Positions 14,437 through 21,084 of a stretch of 36,564 nt of DNA are shown in pieces. Origin of the DNA: a virus; IMG/VR virus record IMGVR_UViG_3300010297_000019, positions 1 through 36,564 of that record, one strand, 5' to 3'. The notes beneath the pieces are model-generated. The model ran no database searches and was not told the DNA's origin. It saw only the letters and a list, made by a program, of their open reading frames with translations. A program made the translations under genes and the position numbers. Each line of letters begins with the position of its first letter. Within the stretch, counting starts at the first letter, position 1.

Positions 14437-17400
14437 TAACCGTTAAGGAGGGGAGATGCAGATGGACCGCCAGCGGATTGTTTCTTACCGCCACCAATGA
14501 CTTGTGTCTGAACGACAGGTTGGACCGCGACCATTAGTTGATTAGTCTTAGGTTCCTTCTCACGACGTGTCTTATCGACAGATAATGTACTCAGTTTGTC
14601 TATCTTAGTATTTAGTGCCTCTGTCTCATTAGTTTTGACTGGTTTGAGATCAGAAAGAGGTGTGGATGGTTGTGGGGCAGGAGGAGCAACAGACGGAGGT
14701 GCTTGTGGCGGAGTGGGATCAAAGATACCTTGACTAGGTGTTCCACCGCCCATTTCATCAGCGTCCTTAGCATAGCTTCCAAGGATACCTAGTTTCTGAG
14801 CAAAGAACTCTGCCATCTTCTGTGCTGACAGATACTCGGTCTTGGCATCTATTGTGGGTTCAGCAGTCTGGTTAGCAGTATCCGTACCACCAGTATTAGA
14901 ACTGCTGGAATCGCTAGCAGTCTGTGTCGTAGATCCTGGTGCAGTATAGTTGCCAGATCCATCAGTGCTACCACCACCAGTCAGATTCTCCCAGTGCCAT
15001 GCCTCATGCCCATCAGGATTGTCTGTCTCATATCCAGGAATCTGCTTGAATCCATATGTTCCAGCATTCATCCTCAACCACTTGTATGCACCATTGGTGA
15101 ACCAGAGGTCAACTGCCTTACCTAGACCATGGTTAGATGTACCAGGGGCAGCAGCAGTGCCAGGTCCAAGTTCTCTATAAAGTTGTGCTTGCTTCTCGTA
15201 TGTACGATAAGATGAGTTGATTCTGAATGCAGAACCCATCTTAAATCCATCTTCTGATGCCTTTGCCATCATCGCCTTGAACTTAGGCGCGACATCTTTG
15301 GCGAGTTTATGTCCACCACCAATCGATGCTAGTTGATCCTCAGGCAATCTACCATTGACAGAACCACCAGAAGCAAACTTACCCCAATCTCTTACAGGAT
15401 CTTTTGCCGACTTCTTGGTGCTCATCACCATGGGATCGACCATCTTCTTCGCCATCTTATTGTGTGCTCTTACAGCACCACCCACTGCCATCTCAGGGAG
15501 AGTCATGGGTTCACCAGTATCACCAGACTCTGCTGCTGATAGCAGTGCATCTTCACCAGGGAATCCACCGTTAGGATCGCGGATCAGTTTTCTCTGTGCA
15601 AAGTCACCACCGATCATCTTAGCGATCGGGTCGTCAGTCTCTGCCAACCAGGGTATCTTATAAAGGAGACCCAACAACTGTTCTGCTGCCCACTCACCAG
15701 CGAAACCACCTGCCATACCAGTGATGAAACCAGGTACACCACCAAACGGAGCACCAATAGCAAAACCAGCAGAGTAACCTAGCAGACCACCTAATGCTTT
15801 AAGTAAAGCGTTAATAGGTGATTCACCAAACATACCATAGTCCATGAGTGCTAGGACAGTGGCAACGATCTTATCAACACCACCGATCTTAGCATTTGCT
15901 TTTGCTGCTTTCAAGAACTCACGCAGGTTCTTGAATCCAGGGTTCTGGAATCCTGCCTTAATAGCACCACCGATGGATTCTTTCACCTTGTCCATCTTGA
16001 TACCACCAAAAGGACCCTTCGGTGGGGCGTTGGCAAGATCCTTGACCTTCTTACCAATAGGATTCTTTTCTAGGATAGGACCAACAAAGTCCTTGACCTT
16101 CGCCATCGCCTTGTCGCGAAGCGCAGCAGGATTCTTCGCCAGTTCTGCAACATCACCAATCATCTTTCCTGCTTTGGCACCGAAGTCCCAAATACCCTGA
16201 CCCATGCTCTTGACACCACCGATCAGTCTCTCGCCACCCTCAGCAAACCACTTGTTTAGATTTTGGAATGCACCAACAGTAAATGAACCAACTGCCTTTG
16301 CACCAGTTACAGTAGCATCGACTGCTCGACCTGCAAGTCTCTGACCTTTACCAAATAGGTCACCCAGAGCGCCCATGACGCCCTTGCTGGTTGCTACCTC
16401 TTCTGCTGCTTCGGATGCTACCTTCTTGCTACTTTGTTCTGCAAACTCAGCGCCAGTCTTCTTCGCTACATCATCAGCATTCTGAGCAACTGCTCTCTTA
16501 GTAGCATCATCTGCACCAGCAGGTAACAGATCCAACGGATTAGGACACAGAGCACCAGCGACCCCACCTAGACCACGACGACCACCACGACCGAATCTTC
16601 TTCTAGCAGCTCTATCACCAAATCTTCTTCTATATCTCTCTCGTGCAGTTAGTCTTCTACCAGAACTATCTCTCGATCCTCCACCACCGCCACCGCCACG
16701 ACTTCTCGGTGTTTGCGACTTTCGGAATGCTTCACCGATCTTACGCATCGCCTTGAAGTCGCCAATCAACTTCCAGGGCATTAGGATACGAGATCCTACA
16801 AAGATACTTGCTAATCCTGCAACGATTTGCAGAACACCAAATACCTTATCAAGACCATTCTCAACGGCACTCTTGTCAGGATCATTACCAAATACTTTCG
16901 TGATCCCATCAAGGACCTGAGTCATCCCCCACTTGGTAAACCATCGAGCAAGATCCCATATACCCTTGAAGAACTTCAAGAGTGTCTTGATCTTCTCTAA
17001 GTTTTCTGGTTTGGATAACCAGTCTAGTACACCCAGAGCAAGGAATGGAGCAACCAACTTGATCAGTCCACCCATGAGCATCTTCATGGGACTGAACAGG
17101 TTCTTCAACCATCCAAACTTAGATTTCTTCTCCTTCTTTGCTTCCTCCTCACCTATCTTCTCTTCTTTCTTTGCACTCAGTCCTTCTTGCTTCTCTTCTG
17201 CAAGTTTATCCTGCTGCAATCCTTTCTTCTTGCCCAGCATGTCTTCCTGGGCTTCAATTATCTCTACCTTATGCTTATGCTCTTTTTCTGTAACTTCCTT
17301 CTCTCTTTCTTGGAAAGCGAGTACAGAATCAGAGTATGTTGTTACTACTTCTTTGAATTCTTTTGTTAGCAGACCAATGTCAGTCAGAACCACACCAAGA

Positions 17401-17498
17401 CGATTGAAGGCAAACGTTTGTGACTTAAACTGTTTGCCTAACTCGTCTGACCCAAACTGGGGTTTAATGGTTACAAATTTTCTGATCGTTGCTGCCAT
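14436..17498 (-). CDS. Giant tail protein with VanY-type peptidase domain, 1020 aa (tape-measure candidate)
   Basis: The start at 17498 is taken because its ATG overlaps the TAA of the upstream ORF (TAATG); earlier in-frame codons are antisense-like. Residues about 1-130 are coiled-coil. About 130-265 are hydrophobic helices with LDWLSKPENLEKIKTLL, matching the downstream paralogue. An Arg/Gly-rich patch lies at about 266-310, followed by Ala/Gly helices to 640. At about 728-838 is a VanY/M15-type D-Ala-D-Ala carboxypeptidase region: SSYRT, SNHGLGKAVDLW (H790, D797) and HEAWHWE (E832, H835). A proline-rich tail follows. Its place directly after a chaperone-like gene pair suggests a tape-measure role. 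This is inference. Confidence 0.7.
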   Translation of the reverse strand: MAATIRKFVTIKPQFGSDELGKQFKSQTFAFNRLGVVLTDIGLLTKEFKEVVTTYSDSVLAFQEREKEVTEKEHKHKVEIIEAQEDMLGKKKGLQQDKLAEEKQEGLSAKKEEKIGEEEAKKEKKSKFGWLKNLFSPMKMLMGGLIKLVAPFLALGVLDWLSKPENLEKIKTLLKFFKGIWDLARWFTKWGMTQVLDGITKVFGNDPDKSAVENGLDKVFGVLQIVAGLASIFVGSRILMPWKLIGDFKAMRKIGEAFRKSQTPRSRGGGGGGGSRDSSGRRLTARERYRRRFGDRAARRRFGRGGRRGLGGVAGALCPNPLDLLPAGADDATKRAVAQNADDVAKKTGAEFAEQSSKKVASEAAEEVATSKGVMGALGDLFGKGQRLAGRAVDATVTGAKAVGSFTVGAFQNLNKWFAEGGERLIGGVKSMGQGIWDFGAKAGKMIGDVAELAKNPAALRDKAMAKVKDFVGPILEKNPIGKKVKDLANAPPKGPFGGIKMDKVKESIGGAIKAGFQNPGFKNLREFLKAAKANAKIGGVDKIVATVLALMDYGMFGESPINALLKALGGLLGYSAGFAIGAPFGGVPGFITGMAGGFAGEWAAEQLLGLLYKIPWLAETDDPIAKMIGGDFAQRKLIRDPNGGFPGEDALLSAAESGDTGEPMTLPEMAVGGAVRAHNKMAKKMVDPMVMSTKKSAKDPVRDWGKFASGGSVNGRLPEDQLASIGGGHKLAKDVAPKFKAMMAKASEDGFKMGSAFRINSSYRTYEKQAQLYRELGPGTAAAPGTSNHGLGKAVDLWFTNGAYKWLRMNAGTYGFKQIPGYETDNPDGHEAWHWENLTGGGSTDGSGNYTAPGSTTQTASDSSSSNTGGTDTANQTAEPTIDAKTEYLSAQKMAEFFAQKLGILGSYAKDADEMGGGTPSQGIFDPTPPQAPPSVAPPAPQPSTPLSDLKPVKTNETEALNTKIDKLSTLSVDKTRREKEPKTNQLMVAVQPVVQTQVIGGGKKQSAGGPSASPLLNG

Positions 17499-17686
17499 TA
17501 TAGGAATGATCCACCTTGTTTTTGCTTGGCACGTTCGCGCTCTTCTTCTTGTAGATATGCTATAAGTAGATTCACGTAAACATCCCTTTCCCAAGGGATC
17601 ATGTCTTCTAACTCAGTTAGTGAGTATTTGTGGTGTTGCATTAATGCAAAGTTAGTCTTGAACAAGTTCATGAGACTATCATGCAT
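17498..17686 (-). CDS. Small tail-assembly ORF, 62 aa, possibly read by -1 frameshift from gp26
   Basis: A 62-aa frame (MHDSLMNLFKTNFALMQHHK..., MIPWERDVYVNLLIAYLQEE). Its ATG is 5 nt after the gp26 TAG, but its reading frame is also open upstream through the slippery site in gp26, in the -1 frame. Similar small ORFs follow gp26 in other cyanomyoviruses and have been labelled baseplate hub assembly factors; I cannot confirm the label here. It may be made as a separate protein by reinitiation, or as the C-terminal extension of a 298-aa gp26 fusion like lambda gpG-T. Its stop overlaps the start of the giant VanY-domain protein. Confidence 0.65.
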   Translation of the reverse strand: MHDSLMNLFKTNFALMQHHKYSLTELEDMIPWERDVYVNLLIAYLQEEERERAKQKQGGSFL

Positions 17687-17691
17687 TAACG

Positions 17692-18393
17692 CTACGCGAA
17701 AAAAGCCGCGAGTCCTTCCAGGATGATGGTGTTATCCACCTTGGTTTTAGGATTCGTTACCACGAACTCATGCCTGAGTTTAGGCATTGTGTCGAAGAAC
17801 TTTTGAATAGATTGGAACTGTTCACTATTCATCTCACCGAGGAAATCCTTTGCTTCTTTCTTAGTGAAAGCCTCATAGGTTTCATCTCCATCGTATACTT
17901 TTTCAATGCAGTCGGCAGCAAGTTCAAAGACATCTTCAATGTCAGGATCTTCCTTCATGTTGGTGTCGATGAATGCATCGAGTGAAGGATACCTCATCTG
18001 TACCTTGACAGTATCAGTGAGTTTGACGATCTTCTTGTGATCCTTAGGAACATTGACTTCAATCTCATCGAGATTCAGTTGAACATCAACCTGAGTCTCT
18101 CCATCATCTTGACATGTTACTTTGAATTCACTAACTTCACCAACTGCTTTGGATCTGATCTTCAAGAAAAGATACTCGATCTCAAACGTGGCAAGTTTCT
18201 CAACATTAGGAACGTTGGTACATGCTTTAAGGATTTGCTTCACTGCGCGAATCATCTCCTTCTCGTTCTGGGACTCCATCGCGAGATAGAGGAGTTTTTC
18301 TTCTTTTACAAGAAACGGTCGGTATGTGACCTTAGTACCACTGACAGGGAGTTTACACTCGTAATCAGGCACTACAAGTTTAGGTAAAGGCAT
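17692..18393 (-). CDS. gp26: Baseplate hub protein, gp26-type (T4 baseplate family), 233 aa
   Basis: Starts MPLPKLVVPDYECKLPVSGT with YRPFLVKEEKLLYLAMES, the hallmark of the T4 baseplate family that includes gp26-type proteins of cyanophages (208-243 aa; here 233). The rest is alternating helices and strands ending FQSIQKFFDTMPKLRHEF. In T4 such factors help assemble the baseplate hub. It lies immediately before the giant tail proteins. The last codons (Ala-Phe-Phe-Ala) contain a candidate frameshift site into the following ORF. A TCTAAATA box lies 23 nt upstream. Confidence 0.75.
   Translation of the reverse strand: MPLPKLVVPDYECKLPVSGTKVTYRPFLVKEEKLLYLAMESQNEKEMIRAVKQILKACTNVPNVEKLATFEIEYLFLKIRSKAVGEVSEFKVTCQDDGETQVDVQLNLDEIEVNVPKDHKKIVKLTDTVKVQMRYPSLDAFIDTNMKEDPDIEDVFELAADCIEKVYDGDETYEAFTKKEAKDFLGEMNSEQFQSIQKFFDTMPKLRHEFVVTNPKTKVDNTIILEGLAAFFA
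17698..17704 (-). promoter_or_regulatory. Candidate -1 ribosomal frameshift site U_UUU_UUC
   Basis: In the gp26 frame the last codons are GCT TTT TTC GCG TAG. This contains the heptamer T TTT TTC, matching X_XXY_YYZ. A GGAAGGA Shine-Dalgarno-like sequence (17713-17719) ends 8 nt upstream. A 5-bp stem (17669-17683) starts 14 nt downstream. After a -1 slip the frame reads Arg-Val-Ala-Leu and enters the ATG at 17686 in frame, with no stop between. Confidence 0.55.
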
Positions 18394-18415
18394 AATCAGA
18401 AAATGACGATGTAAT

Positions 18416-18423
18416 TATTTAGA
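18416..18423 (-). promoter_or_regulatory. Late promoter-like box TCTAAATA for gp26
   Basis: The - strand TCTAAATA lies in the 34-nt gap between gp54-like and gp26, 23 nt before the gp26 ATG. Confidence 0.55.
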
Positions 18424-18427
18424 CGAG

Positions 18428-19165
18428 TTATCCGATGCTGAATCTCTGTACATCGGGGTTACCAGAACCTTCTACTCTGGTTCTAACTTCACTAAACGTG
18501 AATGTTTCTGCTCTACCACCCTTCGTTTTCAGGGTCTTGGGAGATACTTGGTCGAATCTGTAACGCTCGAAGTAGAACTGAATATCCATTTGCAGAAGTC
18601 CAGTCTGTTCGTTATCAAACGTTTGAGTGCTGATGTTAGTGGGGAATGCACCAAACAGTTTCCACACACCAGTTGCTTGCATCGGATGCATTCCTTTTTT
18701 GCTATTATCTCTATTCTGCTTCAACTTAAAGTTAGCACCATGCTCCCATTTGACGATCTGCAAATCAACAACATAATCATCATAGAATGCTACGCTATTA
18801 TCAGAGTCAGAAGCAGCAGAGTGTAACCATGCTTCAAAGAAGTCTCTATGCATCTGGTCCTTTGTGACCAAGAATGAGATAGTAATCTCCGAGTTAGTCT
18901 GACCTGTGGCGAAGCGACGCATCATACCATAGTTATTGATTTCGCTTGTCGTCAATGCTCTACTTGGTGTAGTAACAGAAGAAGCATAGTAGTTGATAGT
19001 CTCATAGACTCTTTTAATACGACCACCAGACACTGCACCATTACCACCGTTACCGAATATGGGAGGTGCAGGAATCATAATTTGAAACAGGTTAGTGGTT
19101 GCTGGTGCCAGGGCATTAGTAGCAACCAGATCTCTGAATGTATTAAATCTATTGGGACTTCCCAC
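18428..19165 (-). CDS. gp54: Baseplate tail-tube initiator-like protein (gp54-type), 245 aa
   Basis: A 245-aa protein with a tail-tube-like pattern: PNRFNTFRDLVATNALAPAT, then YYASSVTTPSRALTTSEI, and YGMMRRFATGQTNSEITISF. These features match tube or tube-initiator proteins, whose beta-barrel stacks on the baseplate. T4 gp54 is 320 aa, so this is shorter, as in cyanophages. It is flanked by gp26 and a gp4-type gene, and gp48-like (the tube cap) is nearby on the other strand. A different tube-fold protein cannot be excluded. Confidence 0.6.
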   Translation of the reverse strand: MGSPNRFNTFRDLVATNALAPATTNLFQIMIPAPPIFGNGGNGAVSGGRIKRVYETINYYASSVTTPSRALTTSEINNYGMMRRFATGQTNSEITISFLVTKDQMHRDFFEAWLHSAASDSDNSVAFYDDYVVDLQIVKWEHGANFKLKQNRDNSKKGMHPMQATGVWKLFGAFPTNISTQTFDNEQTGLLQMDIQFYFERYRFDQVSPKTLKTKGGRAETFTFSEVRTRVEGSGNPDVQRFSIG

Positions 19166-19635
19166 TATTGTCTACTCCAAATGATGGAACTAGGAACGTC
19201 AAGATATCGACCCACAACATTCATAGTAAATTGCTCCAAAGGGAGCGGATACTTCATATCTTTAAGGTCAGCAGATGAGACCGTCTTGATATTACTTGCA
19301 TTTGACATAAAGTATTTATGGTGGCAGCGACGAGGATATGATACGGATCCCCCGCCCCAAGATTTAGCAACAGATATTCTGGTGCTAGGTCTAAGATAAT
19401 GTATGTTTCCACCAGAGAACTGCTGGTTTGCCATGTCAATATCTGTGATCAGTACCATCGGGTACTTGTCATAGAATGGCAGATCTTTGGTTGCCGCAGA
19501 GTATGCAAAGAATATAACGTCACCTACCTTGAATCCTTTTGAGTCTTCCAACCCATAGAATACCTGAGACCTATACCAGTCCTTAGACTGCTTGCTCCCT
19601 CCTGCTAGTTCTTTAACGTCGTTGAAGATGCTCAT
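19165..19635 (-). CDS. Conserved T4-type protein of unknown function, 156 aa
   Basis: A 156-aa protein with a central segment VGDVIFFAYSAATKDLPFYD, then KYPMVLITDI and NIHYLRP. A run of this form (P-[FY]-Y-D-x-[FY]-P followed by N-x-HYL-P) recurs in uncharacterised proteins beside neck and baseplate genes of T4-like phages, and probably forms a small beta-barrel. It is packed between the gp4-type and gp54-like genes, overlapping both by 1-4 nt, so it is co-translated with morphogenesis genes. I infer a virion assembly role. Confidence 0.65.
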   Translation of the reverse strand: MSIFNDVKELAGGSKQSKDWYRSQVFYGLEDSKGFKVGDVIFFAYSAATKDLPFYDKYPMVLITDIDMANQQFSGGNIHYLRPSTRISVAKSWGGGSVSYPRRCHHKYFMSNASNIKTVSSADLKDMKYPLPLEQFTMNVVGRYLDVPSSIIWSRQ

Positions 19636-20066
19636 ACCTTTAACTCGTGTTCTGTAAGTATCATGAATTCCATCTTACGATCAGCACAGTATTCTCTCGC
19701 TGCCTTCCACTTCGCATCATTGACAGCGTAGGTTTTCACCTCATTCAAAAATCTTTTAGTAACTCGTTTTTGCTTCTTGGGGGGAATGGTCTGCTTCGAC
19801 GGTTTAACCTCGATAATGAACCTCTGAGTCCTTCCAGTCCTGGTCCGTGCTCTGACGTAGAAGTCTGGAAAATAGCGATGAACCCTATTATCGACAGGAC
19901 TAACATACGGGATGACAATCTCTTCACTGCCCCACTCCAAGACGTTTTCGTTCTTATCACACCATACCATAAATTTTCTTTCCCACAAACTCCTATAAAT
20001 AATATTTGTGGGATCTCCCTTATACTTATGAGTGTTTGATGGTCTAAATTTTCCTGAATAACTCAT
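19632..20066 (-). CDS. gp4: Head completion protein, gp4 (gp50/65) type, 144 aa
   Basis: Starts MSYSGKFRPSNTHKYKGDPT and continues IIYRSLWERKFMVWCDKNEN, WGSEEIVIPYVSPVDNRVHR, YFPDFYVRAR and FIIEVKPSKQT. This matches T4 gp4 and has the layout of a PD-(D/E)XK nuclease-like fold (E-V-I...D-F...E-V-K). In T4 it completes the packaged head before tail joining. The ATG at 20066 is chosen; the in-frame TTG at 20081 is unlikely. Its start codon overlaps the start of gp48-like on the opposite strand. No Shine-Dalgarno sequence is visible. Confidence 0.85.
   Translation of the reverse strand: MSYSGKFRPSNTHKYKGDPTNIIYRSLWERKFMVWCDKNENVLEWGSEEIVIPYVSPVDNRVHRYFPDFYVRARTRTGRTQRFIIEVKPSKQTIPPKKQKRVTKRFLNEVKTYAVNDAKWKAAREYCADRKMEFMILTEHELKV
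19994..20001 (+). promoter_or_regulatory. T4-type late promoter box TATAAATA for gp48/gp53
   Basis: Exact late consensus on the + strand, 63 nt before the gp48 ATG. It sits inside the gp4-type coding sequence, opposite the codons for the conserved IIYR motif. It is centred between two 9-nt arms, TCCCACAAA (19981-19989) and TTTGTGGGA (20005-20013). Confidence 0.7.
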
Positions 20067-21084
20067 GGCGAAGCAAGGCAAAAAGTCTAAGAATCAAAAC
20101 AAGTCTCAGTCGAAGGGGGCGAGGAGTGGTGGTAGACTTATTTATCCATTGCAGATGCCCCGTGGACCACGAGGTAACAATGATGGATCGATTTCGCGTG
20201 ACCGTACCTTTGGTACGGAGCAAATGGATTATCTGAAACTGATGATCTATGATTCTGAGAAGACTAATCAATATACCTATTCAGGAAAAGGCAAGAACCC
20301 TGGTTCTACTGGTAATAAGGACGCTATCCTTAAAACTATCTACCTGTACCTCCCACATGAACTGAACGAGACTTATAGCACCTCTTATGATAAGGTTGCA
20401 CTGGGTCCTTTCGGTGACATTGCTGTGGAAGCAATGAGATCAGGCAATATCGACAACATCGCCCAGAACATCCAGCAAGGTGCTAAGAACGCCAAACCCG
20501 AGGTTGCTTTCAATGCAGTCTCTGGTATCTTCAATGGCGCTGCTAGCATGTTTGGTGTTAGTGGCAACATGAACAAGAACCAACTTGCTGCTTTGGCGAA
20601 AGGTAAGGTGTTCAACCCATATGAAGAAACAGTCTTCAAAGGTGTGAACTATCGTTCTCACAACTTTAACTTTGCGATGGCACCACGCAATGCTGAGGAA
20701 GCACAAGCGATTGAGAACATCATTACAGCACTGAGAGACGCCATGCTGCCTAACATCAGTGGTGATGCTCGCTGGTTGACCGTTCCTAGATTCTTCCGAT
20801 GCGAACTGGTGAGATACACGCCTGGTAAGTCAGCAACCCAAGCAAAATTGAATGATAAACTCTCTGCCCCTGAGAGAATGTCTGTTCTTCTGACATTCCC
20901 AGTGAACATGGTCCTCACTAACATGCAAGTTAACCTGACACCATCAGGTCAGCATACATCTCTTCGTACTGCAAACATGGATGGTGTTGATTACGGTCCT
21001 GCCAGTTACAACTTGCAACTCAGTTTTGATGAGACTGCATTCATCACTCGTAATATGTACAACGGCGGCAAGAAATCACCATGA
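20065..21084 (+). CDS. gp48: Baseplate tail-tube cap protein, gp48-type, 339 aa
   Basis: A 339-aa protein. The N-terminus is basic and disordered (many Lys, Ser and Gln), followed by KTIYLYLPHELNETYSTSYD, a Gly/Ala-rich region, and a conserved C-terminal block (YRSHNFNFAMAPRNAEEAQA, FRCELVRYTPG, LTFPVNMVLTNMQVNLTPSG). These fit cyanophage gp48, which caps the baseplate and starts the tail tube. T4 gp48 is 364 aa. It is one of only two + strand genes, and its ATG overlaps the ATG of the divergent gp4-type gene. A perfect late box lies upstream. The stop overlaps the gp53 start (ATGA). Confidence 0.65.
   Translation: MAKQGKKSKNQNKSQSKGARSGGRLIYPLQMPRGPRGNNDGSISRDRTFGTEQMDYLKLMIYDSEKTNQYTYSGKGKNPGSTGNKDAILKTIYLYLPHELNETYSTSYDKVALGPFGDIAVEAMRSGNIDNIAQNIQQGAKNAKPEVAFNAVSGIFNGAASMFGVSGNMNKNQLAALAKGKVFNPYEETVFKGVNYRSHNFNFAMAPRNAEEAQAIENIITALRDAMLPNISGDARWLTVPRFFRCELVRYTPGKSATQAKLNDKLSAPERMSVLLTFPVNMVLTNMQVNLTPSGQHTSLRTANMDGVDYGPASYNLQLSFDETAFITRNMYNGGKKSP
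20139..20146 (-). promoter_or_regulatory. Late promoter-like box GATAAATA for gp4-type gene
   Basis: The - strand GATAAATA lies 73 nt upstream of the gp4-type ATG, inside the 5' end of the gp48-like coding sequence. It mirrors the + strand box inside the gp4-type gene. Confidence 0.5.

Noticed and set aside
16660-16705. CCACCACCGCCACCGCCACG run as a minisatellite
   Set aside because: Explained by a poly-Gly stretch in the encoded protein; not a regular repeat outside it.
17499-17594. 32-codon N-terminal extension of the VanY-domain protein
   Set aside because: Basic, atypical residues that overlap the 62-aa ORF; the ATG at 17498 with the TAATG junction is the better start.
19314-19321. CATAAATA within the 156-aa gene, and similar boxes near 26806 and 28774
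   Set aside because: All inside genes and 100 nt or more from the next start; probably chance in AT-rich codons.
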